Shown here: positions 1 through 12,700 of the stretch, in pieces
How the letters are laid out: each line of letters begins with the position of its first letter
How positions within the stretch are numbered: the first letter of the stretch is position 1
Assembly: GCA_000733355.1 (NCBI GenBank)
Contig: JNVV01000058.1
Location: 1-64,000, forward strand
DNA: 64,000 nt
From: Falciphora oryzae
Lineage: Eukaryota; Ascomycota; Sordariomycetes; Magnaporthales; Magnaporthaceae
Reading direction: 5' to 3'
Position numbers and translations under genes: made by a program
The notes under the pieces: model-generated
The model's database searches: none
What the model was told of the DNA's origin: nothing
The model's input: the letters and a program-made list of their open reading frames with translations, nothing else

Positions 1-84
1 AGTGTCAAGCTTAGGTAGCGCTAGCACGTCGTATGCCCCCTGGGAGGCAGGGACTGGTAGATCCCGACTATAACGACGTTAAAT

Positions 85-111
<27 letters not shown>
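1..111 (+). repeat. Copy 1 of a five-member tRNA-like repeat, cut by the window edge, with a (CT)n tract
   Basis: The sequence contains a tRNA-like core (GGTAGCGCTAGCACGTCG followed by GGGACTGGTAGATCCC) that recurs in reverse orientation near 36.7, 46.0 and 56.0 kb. A (CT)n run follows at about 89-118. The upstream part of the unit lies outside the window. It sits inside the 3' LTR of the gypsy element described next, so it inserted after that element. The core resembles a pol III A box and a weak B box, but it is not a functional tRNA gene. Confidence 0.6.
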
Positions 112-120
<9 letters not shown>

Positions 121-3100
121 GCGACGGGCCTCCTTACACTATCCCCCCTCTAAGGCGCTGACGTCTCGGCAGCGACTACTAGTAGGGATATAATGGTGCC
201 TTTCCTAAACAGCTTTAATTTACTGTTTTGGGATTAGGTTATTGGTGGAAGTGGCAACTTAACCGGAAATATCGAATTTGGCGTGGCGTAAGTTCTAAAT
301 AGCCTCACTTTTGGGGCTGTAACGAATCCCCAATAACTTCCGGTAGGGCTCGGGCAACGGCAAATGCGGGGGTCCGGTAGGTCCCGGCCACGGCGGCGGC
401 AAATGCGGCTGGCCCGGTAGGTATCCAATTCCTTTCCAGCCCGGCGACCTTCCACCTTTTCCTTTCCTTAATAACAACAACCTTTTAACTTATTATTATT
501 TTACCCAGCCTACCTTTTTTGCCTTAGCTCGCGCTTGGATTTACGTGAACGTTTTAATCTATTTGCTCGTTTGCGTTTGCCCTAACGTTATTTGCATTAG
601 TCCTACGTTCGCGCTCCTTTTTTCCCTACTTTTTAGCGCTCGCGCAGCTAAACGTCCACTCGATTCGTACTTACGACCCTATTCCTATCGTATGCGCATT
701 CGTCGTTAGCGCTCGTTATTAACCGCACGCCCATTCGTACGTTTTCGTCCCTTCCCCTAACACGCTCGTTTCGGGCGTAAACTAACCTTTTTTGAGTTAT
801 ATTTTACGATTACGAGGATAACGCCGCCGTCCGGCGTTAGCTTTTCGATTTCGCTGATAATAAGCAAACGGTAATCCGGAACCTGTTTACGGCTCCGAAC
901 GTACGCGCGCGCGTTTATTTCTGACCCGCTATTCCTTTTCCTAAAGTAGCTCCGGTTTGGCCTTATCCGACGCTTTAACTGCTTGTATATCCCGTTAGCC
1001 TTTTTCGAAGGTTACGCGATTTTACGGATTTTTCCGACGATAAGCAGCTGCTCGCTTTTCGGCTTTTTGCCGAAAAGGACCGTCGTTAAACGACAATCGT
1101 ACCGATTGCCGGTCCGTTCGATTTCTACGATAACCGGCGTTTATTCCTTTGCGGGAATTGCTATATTACCGACCTTTTCCGGGGCGGCGAGCATAACGAA
1201 TATAATTTAGTATATGCCGTCGGTTTTTTCGAGGCGGGTCGCTACTATTAGTGTGCTCGGCGCGGTTAGGTCTATCGTCCCTTATAAATCCCTTTTCCGG
1301 TCCGATATTATTATGCTCCTAGTTTATATAACTTTTTAGGCTTCACGTGTACCCGTTTAGCGTGGACGGCACTTTATTGGAAACAACCTAATAGGTACGT
1401 AACGGGCTGCCCTTTCCGGCTATCGGAATTTTGCGCTTCCGGGCCGTTTACAACCTGCTTTTATAAAAGAAATTTGCATAAATCTTCCGTTACCACCCAC
1501 CCCGACGCTCGTCGTAATTTGCTATTCTCGGCTGTTAACGGGGAACGGATTCTTATAAACGTAGCGGTTTTAACCCTAATGCATCCCAACCAGTTAATAT
1601 TCTTTTAAAAGCTAACGCATTCGTTTTATTTCCTCCTAACTTCTCGCGATTTGCTAATATCCATCCGGTACAAAAAGCGTATCGCTAGCGGTTATTGGAA
1701 TTTCGTCAAACGTCCGTATATACATATTCGGACCCCCTTTTTTTTTTTCGCAAACTCGGCTTAATTAACGCGCGTTTAACCGATTTGGGTTAGCCTACTT
1801 TCCGGAACCGTATTTCGGTAATAATTTACGTAAATTATACTAATCGCTTTTTGCATTTTTTCGACTTCGAGTAAGCCGGGGCCGCGTATCGGATCCGTCT
1901 CCTAAGCCCTATAAGTTTTTGGGGGGAAAGTTTCCGATGCCGGCTTCGTAGGCGATGGTACGACGGAAAAGGAAGCAAAAGATTGGTTTAAATATATCGT
2001 TTCGTTGCTTAACTTTACCGGGTAAAAATAGTGCAGGTGGAAAGCGAGCTCCTGGTTGGTAAAGGAGCCGCAAATCCTAATTAATACTGCTTTTTCCTTT
2101 TTTTTTCGGGCTTATTTTGTTAGGTTTTTTAGCAATCTCCCCTTTTCTGGGCTTAAAATAAGGTTATCCCATTTACGGTGCGTTTTGCGTTTTTTTTTTC
2201 AAATAGGCATTAACCAGCTTGCGTGCGTTTTTTAAATGTTCCTTTAGCTCCCACGTATTGTATTTTATTAGCTATCCTGCCCATTTAACCAAAAAGGATC
2301 GGGATCTTTCCTGTTCGCGCATATTAACGACGTTTTCCATTTCCTACTCCTCTGTTTCCTCTTCCAATTCCGGGAAAGTAAAGTTAGGAGGTTGCGGACG
2401 GGAATCGTTTTAAGGTTCCAATAACGTTACGGAAAAAACGTTATATAAGCGGCTGTATTTTTCCGGCAGCTGTATTTCGTATGCTAAGTTGCTAACCCTT
2501 TTTATAATAGGTACCCGGATGTAAATAGGTGCTATTTTGCGGGTTTTTATTTTAAACCGGAATTTTTTTGTAAATAAACTAACGATTTGTCCCTTTTAGT
2601 ATTTTTGAAATTGTTTCCGTTAATTGTAATACCGGCGTTAGGCTTTTATAGCACGGGTATAATTAGTCCGTATATCGGTTCAGATTTTGCGGATATGGTG
2701 CAACCGTTTTAGCATTCCTTAAACTTTGGTTTTTTTAAGGTCGATTATAATTTTATACATACGAGGGTTAAACCTATATAATACTTCGAAAGGATTAATG
2801 CTAATAGTTTCGTATTTGGCGTTATTATACGCGAATTCCGCTTTATGCAATATTGCCGCCCAACCGTATTTTTTTCGGTCGATAAACGTCCGTAAATAAT
2901 GCGTTAGTATTTGGTGGATGCGCTTTATTTGGCTATCGGTTTAAAGGTGGAACGCCGTAAATAGCCGTCGGGCTAAGTGCAAAGCTTTTCGGTACTCCGC
3001 TTAAAAATAGCTTATTAGTAGCGAATTTTTATCGCTAACGATACTTTCCGGGGTGCCGAATTAGCATTTAACGTACTGCTATAGCATTTGGGCCAATATA

Positions 3101-3539
3101 AACGCCGAAATGGTTTTGCGCACTGGGATAAATTTGGCGTATTTGGTAAAGCGGTTAATTACTACAAATATAATATTATACGTTTGTCCTATAGAAATTG
3201 GGCATTCGGGTAGCCCTATAATAAAATCCAAACTAATCTTTTGGAACGGATGCTCCGGTAATAGGAACGGTTACAATTCGCTATAGGGTTTGTATTTAGG
3301 CATTTTAACTTTTTAGCATGCTTGGTACGATTTAACGTAGGCTACAATATCCTTATTTAGGTTCTCCCAATGGAATTTGCGTGTAATAAGTTCCATTATT
3401 TTATAAATTTTAAAGTGTCCGGTTCGGGGGTCGTTATGGTGCTGGGCTATAATTTGAGCTTTTAGCGCTTTTTGGGCAGGTATTACCAAACGTCCCCAAA
3501 AATATAAAACTCCGTTTTTATTTATATAGTATCTTTTGT

Positions 3540-4060
3540 GGGTGGTTCGGCCTTTCCTAGCCTTATCGCCTTTTTGGGCGGCATCGCTCCTTCCGGCGGC
3601 ATCGCTTTTAGCGGCATTACGGCTTCGCGTGGTATTACCTTCCTCGGTAGTATCGCGTTTCCGCGCGGCATCGCTTTTAGCGGCATCGCGACCCTACGCG
3701 GCATCGTATCTCTATACGGCATCATATTTTTGCATAGCATCGCTTTTAGCGGCATCGCGACCCTACGCGGCATCATATCTTTATACGGCATTATATCTTT
3801 ATACGGCATCATATCTTTATACGGCATTATATCTTTATACGGCATTATATCTTTATACGGCATCATATCTTTATACGGCATCATATCTTTATACGGCATC
3901 ATATCTTTATATAGCATCGCTTTTAGCGGTATCGCGACCCTGCGCGGCATCGTATCTTTGTACGGCATTATATCTCTGTATGGCATCGCTTTTAACGGCA
4001 TCGCTTTTTGCGGTATCGCGTTTCTACGCGGTATTACCTTTTTAGGCGGCCACGCTTGTC
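3540..4060. repeat. Minisatellite of about 18-bp units inside gypsy pol
   Basis: Tandem copies of ATATCTTTATACGGCATC and of related GCATCGC units run for about 500 bp. They read as repeated MPYKDM/MPLKA peptides on the minus strand and ISLYGI on the plus strand, which keeps long open frames on both strands purely through repetitiveness. The array lies between the RNase H and integrase blocks, where normal gypsy elements have only a short linker. It is best read as a local repeat expansion in a dead element rather than as a gene. Confidence 0.85.
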
Positions 4061-6169
4061 CTAGCGGGCTAATTTTTCTGGATCCCGGCGCTATCTTTCA
4101 CCAAAGCACGCAATGCGACAACTTTTTAATCTTGCGTTTGTAACCGCTTAACCAATTAGTATATTACTCGGCCTGGTTTATCAGCCCTAGCCGTTTCGTC
4201 CTTTATTAATTCGATAATAACAAAGCGAGGGAGCAGTTGGTTATAAATAACGCTCCCAATTTTAAACTCCTTTACCAGCATTTTTTTTTGCCCGGGGCTA
4301 AACCGTTGCGAACCTTTCTAAGTTACCTTTTGGGCCAGGTTTTGCCTACCACTTTCGTCTTTTATTGCGAATAAGGGCTGCGATAGGGATCTGCATGGCC
4401 ATTTGCAGCCCAAACCGTAAAAACTAGTTACTTTCAGCGACCTCCGAACGTGCCCGTTTCAAGCGAAGCCTTAACGGCATTTATTTTTTGTCCTTCCCTT
4501 CCATAAAGGCATCGACTCGGGTAAAATAGTTTAAAAGGTCAACGCTATAACTACTCCCTTTTAAACGGGCGCGTTGCCTTTTTTTTTAGGTCGCGAACCC
4601 GAATCGGAATCTTTTTGGCAGTTTGCACATATTGCTTTACAATATCTAAACAATTTTTTTAAACGTTAATGTAGCTATTTGTTAGGTTAACTTATTTAGC
4701 AAGTGCGGTAGCAAATTTAATTTAGCTACTAAAAACGGGACGACGTCCTCGTATATAATCTCTCCCCCTATATAATCTAACCTCTTGGACAAACCATCGG
4801 CGGGGTTGGTTTTACCTGCTCTATATTCGATATTAAAATTAAATCGCGACAGCCTATACACCTAACGTGCCAGCCTCCCGCGGAAGTCTTTTGCGGGTGC
4901 TTGGATTACTCCTTTTAAAGCTTAATAGTCCGTCAGTACTATAAACACTTTAAAAGCTCCTTCCAGGTACTGTCGCTAATGCTCTAACGATTTAATAATC
5001 GCCAGCAGCTCCTACTAGCCCGTAACCCATTTCTACTCCGCGTCGGTCAATTTGCGGGAATAAAAAGCCACAAGGTGCCATTTGCCATTTATCAATTGCG
5101 ACAAAATGCCAAAAATGGCTTTCGTGGAAATGTTTATTTCCACTCGTATTTCTTTAGTCGGGTCCCAATATTTTAGGATAGTAGCGCTCCCGAAAGCTTC
5201 CTTTAGCCCTTCGAACGCCCTAGCTGCCGACGGCGGCCAGTTAAACATTCCCTTCTTTTTGCCGTTTTAGCTGCCCTTAAGCAGTTCGGTCATAAATGCG
5301 ACCACGCGCGAATAGCCGGGGATAAACTTGCGGTAAAAGTTAGCGAAGCCCAAAAACACTTGGATATCCCTATAGGATTCGGGTGGTTACCACTCCTAAA
5401 TAGCTTTAATGTGATCCGGGTCCATAAAAATGCCTTCTTTAAAAACTCGGAAGCCTAGGAACTCGACGTGGTTTTAGAAAAACTCGCATTTGGACTGCTT
5501 TGCGTATAGCTCGTACAACCGAAATCGTTCCAAAATCTGTTTCACATGCATTTCGTACTCCTCCTCGGTTTGGGAAAACACGATGATATCGTCGAAATAA
5601 ACCACGCAAATATAGTTTATTAGCCCTGCCAGCGCTCTATACATATAGGCTTAAAACGTTAACGGGGCGTTAGTTAATCCGAACGGCATAACAGTATATT
5701 CGAACAGCCCGTACTTGGTACGGAAAGCTATTTTCCACTAATTTTACTTCCTAATTCGGATACGATAGTATGCGTCCTTTAAATCCAACTTGGAAAACCA
5801 CTTCGCTCCCGCCAGCCTATCTATTAAATTAAAAATAAACGGCAAAAGGTATCGGTTTTTGCGAGTAATTCGGTTAAAAGCGCGGTAATCAACGCATAAA
5901 CGCAGCGTACCGTTTTTTTTTAGGAACGAATAACACAAGCGATCCTACGTCGGCCTTAAAGGGGTTAACCCTTCCTAAAACCAGGTTCTTTTAAAGGTAT
6001 TCCTTTAACGCTATTGCTTATTTTTCCGAAGTTAGGTACAAGGCGCCCACTAAAGGTTTGGTCCCTTTTTCCAATTCGATAGCGTATTCCGCTCCTTCCA
6101 GCAATAAAAGTGCCTTAGCCCGTCAATTTGAAAACACGTCGGCATAGGCTTAAAAGCGCGGGTTAAAGG

Positions 6170-6455
6170 TGTAACAAGGGGTCAAAAACGGCTTGGAGAA
6201 AGAATCTCTAGATTGCAGATAATCTTTCTATGGGCTCAAGAGATGCTTGAGGAAGAAGGAATCTTTCCTGGAGGACATAGGAGATGGCAGGGTTTATATA
6301 AACCACCCTGTGATCCGTGCGAAGTATTGAATACATGATTCACACTGCCCCTCCGGCCTTCGGCCTTTGGGCCTCGGGGCCGTTGGGCACCTATACCGGT
6401 TCCCGGACCTTCTGTGGGGCTGATTAGGTGAGTCCACAGGTTTTTCCGTGTGACA
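6170..6455 (-). mobile_element. Solo LTR of the 47.7-kb gypsy family, nested in the first gypsy
   Basis: The segment reads TGTAACAAGGGG... to ...CCGTGTGACA, the reverse complement of the 295-bp LTRs at 47.7 and 55.0 kb. It is flanked by a 5-bp target duplication, AAAGG (6165-6169 and 6456-6460). Only the LTR is present, so it arose by LTR-LTR recombination. A GC-rich central stretch (6346-6415) differs from the LTRs at 47.7 and 55.0 kb. Confidence 0.85.
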
Positions 6456-7079
6456 AAAGGGTTCGGCCAGCTCTTCTTCGTTTTTATTATTAAATAAAGG
6501 GACCGTAAGCTCGTATGCACTAAACTGGTAATACGTTACCGTAATATGCCCGATAACGGCCCTCGTTAGCTGCACTTAGTATGCTAGTAAACCTAAAGCA
6601 ACGGCGGCCGCCTAATCACTTGGGTTAGGAACGCGTATCGTCCCAAACTCCTAGGACTGGTCGGCGTTAAAAAGGTTAATACCTTTTTAGGCCATCGTAG
6701 GATGCCCTATAAAAATATCTAATACGTCCGCACTTTTACAAATAGCGTAAAATAGCGCGGTAATGGTCCGCTTTTAGCCCTTCCGATTTTAGGCTTTTAA
6801 AGTTATGTAATAAGCCCCATAACATTTAATAGGTACGCTTTAAACTCTGATAAATTCGGGGATCGGCTTAAAGGCCGCGGGGAGTTTAAACTTCCTAATA
6901 AACTTATAGCTCACTATATTCGCTACGGCGCTTATATCCAGGTCTACTAGCACTTTAACTTATCGTTTTATCGTTTAAACGTTTATACCCGTCCTAAAAG
7001 AACGACTATAGCCTTTTATATTAAAAATATCGAAGCCGCGAAAGTAGGGGTCGTTTAACGGCTATCCTCGTTTCCTAAC

Positions 7080-8850
7080 CCGTCGTTATACTTTGCTTAA
7101 AAATAGTAAGGATCGTTTCGAACGGGGGCATACTCGTCTTCGTCGCTACCGTCACTCCTACGGTCGTAATCGAATTCGTCGTCTTCGGGATGCTAGGCGT
7201 CGATTGCCTTTACCTCCTTAAGTTTAGCAAAGCAATCCGCGGCCTAGTAACCCGTTTTTCCACAATTATAGCATATCCCGGGCTTCGGTCCCGTATAATC
7301 CGCTCGCTTAGCTTTACCGTCGTAACCCGATAGCTCCTTTGCTTAGGGCGTACTAGATTTATGGAACCGATAGTCTCCCGGCCTTTTTTTATAACGGCGG
7401 GAATCCTACCGTTTAAAATCGAAACGGCGCGAATTATTACGGCCGTTAAACCGGCGGTCCTTTTACCAGTTAAGCCGTCCTTTTCGTCCGTCCCTTCTTC
7501 GGGAATGGTATCCCGAAAAGCGCTAGTTCCTATAAAGCTTTTAGGATTAGCGATACTCGAACGTTTTACCGGAAGGCTTGCCCTTTTTAACAGCCCATTT
7601 ACTTTCGGCTGCGTTAGCAACGTCCTTAGGGGTATCCCAATTAATTTGCGCGTCGGCTACCAGCTTATCCTATAACCAATTTTGCAAATGAAAAAAAAAC
7701 TCTTTTAATAAGCGAAATAGCTGCTAAAGGTCCGTCCACGAGGCTTTAAGTTCAATTTTTTGTACTAATACTTGCCACTTAGTAAAAAACGATACCGGGG
7801 ATTTTTAATAACCCTAATGTAACTATTTGTAACTAATCCAGCTATAGTGGATTTGGATAGTCGGGTCGACTCGTCCTTTTTCGAAATAATCGACGAAATC
7901 CTTCTATAGCCACTAATAGGACTCAGCCGAACCATACAATCTTTCGGCGTAAATCCTCCAATTAGCGGCTACTTCGTAATATAGCGAAAGCATTGCCCAA
8001 ATTACCTGCACCCAATCGGGGGCGCCATCGTATAGCGCATTCCCTTTTTTAATGCCTTAAACCCAATTCCTCACCTCCAAAAGGGTAACGTTAGTTTTAA
8101 AAGTATTAACGCTATATTTCGGGGGTTTATTATAACGCGGTATAAAGGCGTAATTTCGGGATCTGGACAACAAAATCTTTCGAAAAAGTTCCATTATTTA
8201 GGCCGTGCTTCCGTCGCGGTATTCCTTTATAAAGCGGCGGTCGTCCGGTCCGGGGGATTCGAAGCGTCAATTAAAGCGCGCGATTAGTCCGACCTTATGC
8301 GGTACGTGTAGTAAAAAAATCGTAAATTGCGGAAAATATCCCTAAATCCGTAGCTGGAAAAGCTACGAGATCGGGGTTCGTCGCGCTTTAAAAATCGGGC
8401 TCCTCGCATCGTTAACTCCTTTTATCGGTATCTTTAATACCGTTTTTCCCTATGCTCGGGTTTCGGGAGACCGTATCTTTTGCGCGGGAGCTCCTTTTTA
8501 CGACGACCAACGAGGTTACGTCGGTCCTCGTATACGTAATCGACGTTTTTCTCGGAATCGGGGTCGTCGGTAAAGGCGGAAGCCCGACTAACGGGTCGGG
8601 TTCGCTCTTACGAGTGGCGGCTAACGCGATTTAAAAGGTCGCGGAAGGCGCCGCTGCCCCTTTCCTATATAAGGTTTCGTAGGTCCTGCTCGAGTTGGTT
8701 AAACGCGGCTTTAGCGGGCGGGGGTGCCGGCTTACGACGTGCCGTCTGCGAGCGCGTTATAAGCCTTATTGCCGTCGTCGCCGGAGGGCGTAACCCCGTC
8801 GGGGCTGGCTCTCCGGGTATCGCGTCCGATTAACCGTTTTGGACCATAAT
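7080..8850 (-). pseudogene. Gypsy gag relic with mutated CCHC zinc knuckle
   Basis: On the minus strand, around 7215-7270, the frame gives CYNCGKTGY, a stop, then AADC. This is a CX2CX4HX4C knuckle in which the His codon has become Tyr and the following Gln-like codon has become a stop, both C-to-T changes. Upstream frames are broken by more stops. A start-like ATG with a GC-rich N-terminal region lies near 8850. It is gag by position (just after the 5' LTR) and by the knuckle. Confidence 0.7.
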
Positions 8851-9367
8851 GATTAGCTCGTACTCCCAAAAAGGGTGTAAAAGCTGAAAAATATCACGGG
8901 GTAAGCCGAAGGCCTGTACGAGGTGATTACGATAATACTAGACGGTAATCAGGGGGTAGAAGTCCTATATTGCTATAGGGTAAATACGACAACTTCAGCT
9001 TGGTTGTAGCAATCGCCGGATTGCCTCAACCAAGCCGCCTAAGTAGCATGGCCCCTTGGGCCCCGTCACGTGCCTAGGTGCCTTAAGCCTCCACAGGGCG
9101 CAGCCCCACCAGGAGGCTGAGACCCTCCTTTGTGGCGACCCTCTCTATCGCGACGGGCCTCCTTACAAACGGGCTAAAACGGTAATTTCTGGATAAGCGG
9201 CGGCGGCAACTACCGGCTAAACAGCAACTTCCAATATCGCACGAAATTGCGCTACTATGTATACAAAAAGGAAGGATGCTAATTAACGAAGCACTTACGT
9301 AAAAAACAAAAAGGTGCGAAATAACGGGACTTCTAAACGTGCGAAAACCTAAGCGACGAAAGAAATA

Positions 9368-9795
9368 ACGTGGTTCACCAGTGAGTGGGACAAACCAGCG
9401 AGTGGGACAGTTGGAAATCCCATACTAAACGCCGTTTTCGACATCCTTGCTAAATCGCCCAATTTGTATCCGAATTCGATGAAATTTTAAAATTAAGGTT
9501 TTAACTATATAGTCGATTTTATGTAATTATCTACAAATTTGTAACTTTAACCCGGGTGAGATATTAAAAATGCAGGGGTTAAATTAGCGTATTTTTTTAT
9601 ATCTCGCCCGGGTTAGGGTTACAAATTTGTAGATAATTACATAAAATCGACTATATAGTTAAAACCTTAATTTTAAAATTTCATCGAATTCGGATACAAA
9701 TTGGGCGATTTAGCAAGGATGTCGAAAACGGCGTTTAGTATGGGATTTCCAACTGTCCCACTCGCTGGTTTGTCCCACTCACTGGTGAACCACGT
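9368..9795. mobile_element. 428-bp near-perfect palindromic MITE with TA target duplication
   Basis: The left arm starts ACGTGGTTCACCAGTGAG and the right arm ends with its reverse complement. The arms are about 190 bp each around a loop of about 50 bp that contains ATGCAGGGGTTAAATTAGCG. TA dinucleotides flank both ends (9366-9367 and 9796-9797), the target duplication expected for Tc1/mariner/pogo-type transposases. There is no coding capacity, so it is a non-autonomous foldback MITE inserted at the edge of the copia relic. The transcript would form a very long hairpin. Confidence 0.85.
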
Positions 9796-9797
9796 TA

Positions 9798-12700
9798 ACT
9801 TTAAAGCATTTTTTTAAAACTACGAAAGTTTCCCACCATCGTACGATAAGGAAAAAAATAAACAAATTCAAACACTATTAATGCAATACTTTTAAAACTA
9901 TGCCTATTTTTATCGCACGATTAGCGAAAACATTTACCAAACTAGTTTAAGCGAAGCGTTGAACTAATTCGTATTACATAACTAATATAATACGATTTAT
10001 TAAAGCGAGCTTTAGGATACCGGCGCCGCATAAGTTTTTACAATCGGGAAATGCTAAGTAAAAGCGTATTTAAAAAAAAAACCCCGTATAAAAATTAATT
10101 AAACGCCGGGATTAATAAAAGTTAAATTTGGAAGTAATAACGTAAAAACCTTTATCGGTACGATACGGATAAAAAACCCCTTTAAAAAAGTTACTTACCA
10201 TATTTTAAACTCCCAAACCCCATTTCTGTTCTGTTTGCACAACGCCGACAAATTGAAATGCTATTTTAATAACGTTAACGATAACATCGTGCAAAGGGAC
10301 GGGATAACTATTTCTATAATTAAAAAATAAAAGCACTAATTTTTTAACGTAGGTAATGCGGAAATAGCAGCATTCCTAACAAAAAAAAACTTAAAAGACT
10401 TTATTAAAGGTTCGAACACCCTCGTACGGAACGCTTTTATCGATTTTTAAAAAAAGCAGGATATTCCGACGTAAAGGAAAAGATTTTGGAAAAAATTAGC
10501 AAAATGTGCTACCATTACCAAACACACGACCCGGCCCCCTAACGGTTTAAATTTTCGATCAAAAACAATTGCGAATTTAATTACGAAATCGTTATCGATA
10601 TCGTACATTTGGGAGGGAAAAACGCATTATACGTTATCGATACAGCAATATCCTTCCAAATTGCGACGTTCGTACGATCACTATCAGCTTAGGACGTATG
10701 GAACGCCCTTTACAAATGCTGGATTTTTGCCTACTAAAAGCTACCAAACACCATCTCGCACGACCCTAGCACGAACTTCTCGTTGGAAATATTCCGCAAC
10801 TACGTTAAAATAATAGGAATATCGTGCAAAAAAAATGCCAATAAAAGCCCATTAAGCTATCAGGAAAGTCGAACGAACGCACTAACCCTTTAAAAAAGCG
10901 TACGATATTTTAAAAAAGGAATTTAAATATTGCACGGATAATGAAATATTATTACAAATAGCAATTAAAGCATTAAACGATATAGCAGGACCTAACGGCC
11001 TCGTACCAACCTTACTAGTTTTTAATACCTACTTCCGGATTAACCAAAACTCCGCTCCGTCCCTAAATATCATACAAAAAGAAAAAGCAATCCAAAAGGC
11101 AATAAAAATGTTACGGAGTATCCGTGCGGAGGTCGAAGTCAGCCGAGCACTAAATACCCGGAACGGACCTCGCACGTACGACCTATTGCAATTTCCCTTC
11201 GGCAATAAAGTTTTCGTTTAGAAAAAAAAAAGGCTGGACCAGACCGCACGTTTTTTAAGCAACCGACCAATCTAATGTTACTGTTGGTAGGAGTGGTACT
11301 CCTGTTGGCCCCAATGGGGGCCGGGCACGGAGATCTCCCAGGAGTGACGAACACGGATCCTAACGGTTGGTTGGATCCTCTATTGTGCGCGCGAAGAGGA
11401 AAGGGATCTATCTGCTAGAAAGGGAGGGCAACCAAGCCCCTTATATACATTGCCAATCAGGGCTTGGCCCTCCAGGTCACGGGGGCCCTATGGGCCCCGT
11501 GGGCCCCCGGAGGGCCCAGGCCTCCCAAGCCTTTTTGGCTTCCAGATCCCTTTAGTGCATGCGCCGGAATAGTGCTGGAATAATAATCCAACAGTTACCG
11601 TTTTTACAAATAGCGGACTAAAAGTATTCCGGCTAACACAAGCCAAACCATACATCCGAAATCCGGAAAAGGAAAACGATAAACCAAACCTATCGTACGA
11701 AGCCCCAAAAAAAAAATGGACAATAAGCTAAACCCATCGCACGAAGCTCCCGAAGCAGCAAAAGCTACCGCCCACCCTAACCCGGTCATTCCCCCTAAAC
11801 GAGGTAAAGGAAAACCGAAAAAAAACGCATAACTAATAGCATATTTAACTGTTAAAAAGAAAAGTGATTAAAAACTAGCCCTATTATTTCGTACGGAAGG
11901 AAAAATCACTACACTAAAAAAGCTATTCGAAAAATTTAACGCGGTAAAAATTAATAACCTTATCGCACGAGGTACTATTAAAATCGTTAAATACGATCCA
12001 AACAAATACGCCGGATTCCGGATATAGGACACCCGCTTCGTACGAAAAGTAAAAAGGAAAACCTCGGACCATCCGTACGAAAAAACGAGGATAATTGCGT
12101 AAGGGTTTAACGATTTTGAAAAAAAGAAACTCTTTACCCAAGCTCCAACCATCCAACGGATAAGCTAGCGCCTACTTTTTAGCATCGGCCCGATTTTAAT
12201 AAAAAAGTTAAAAGCATCGTGCGAAGCAAAAGACATTACCCAAACCTACATCCAATCTAAAAAAAAAGCTCGCACGAACAGTTATCGCAAAGCTGCCAAA
12301 GGAAATCCGCCATAAGTACCTAACAGATTCCATTTTATAAATACAAAAACCACTATACGGAATGGCAAAATCCGGAACCTACTGGTAAAAAACCTACTAT
12401 TCCTACTATCGCGAAGCATTAGGAATAAAAGCTTTATCGTACAACCTTTGCCTACTATTTACAGCAACCGGATAATAGGAGTTTGGCATTACAGGTATGC
12501 AAATAAATAATACGCTTAATTTTGTAACGATAGCATTTTCGGACCTAAAAAAAAAGCTATATAAAACCAACTTCCAAACTAAACCAAAAACCTTCCTTTC
12601 GCACGATAACCATTTGGAATTTAACGGATGCAAATTCGAACTCCAAAAAAAAAACATTACGGTCGTGCAAAAAAAACAGCTTAACCAACTCCAACTGGTA

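Larger units (their letters stand above)
2190..7000 (-). pseudogene. Gypsy pol relic: protease, RT, RNase H, integrase, chromodomain
   Basis: Minus-strand translation gives recognisable gypsy blocks. A retropepsin-like stretch with ANIVS lies near 6.9 kb. RT lies at about 5.3-6.06 kb, with LRLCVDYRAFN and KWFSKLDLKDAYYRIRI (5744-5938). RNase H lies at about 4.9-5.26 kb (FYSRKLTDAE at 5033-5070). The integrase zinc finger and core lie at about 2.45-3.48 kb. A chromodomain (SFLVKWAG, YNTWELKEHLKNA) lies at about 2190-2345. Many in-frame stops and missense changes are present. A solo LTR (6170-6455) and a minisatellite (about 3540-4060) interrupt it. It encodes no protein now. Confidence 0.85.
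1..9167 (-). mobile_element. RIP-degraded Ty3/gypsy chromovirus-type LTR retrotransposon
   Basis: Both ends share an identical 27-bp block (112-138 and 9141-9167) that reads TGTAAGGAGGCCC on the minus strand, as an LTR start should. A polypurine tract (minus-strand AGAGGGGGGATAG, about 139-153) directly precedes the left LTR. On the minus strand the order is LTR, gag with a zinc knuckle (about 7.2 kb), protease, RT, RNase H, integrase and a chromodomain at about 2190-2345. All frames carry many stops from C-to-T or G-to-A changes, so it is dead. The left LTR is interrupted by the tRNA-like repeat and runs off the window. Positions 142-2180, between the chromodomain and the LTR, hold nothing I recognise. 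Confidence 0.85.

Noticed and set aside
3522..4143. Protein genes of 159-201 codons on both strands
   Set aside because: They are by-products of the 18-bp minisatellite; no start context, homology or conservation.
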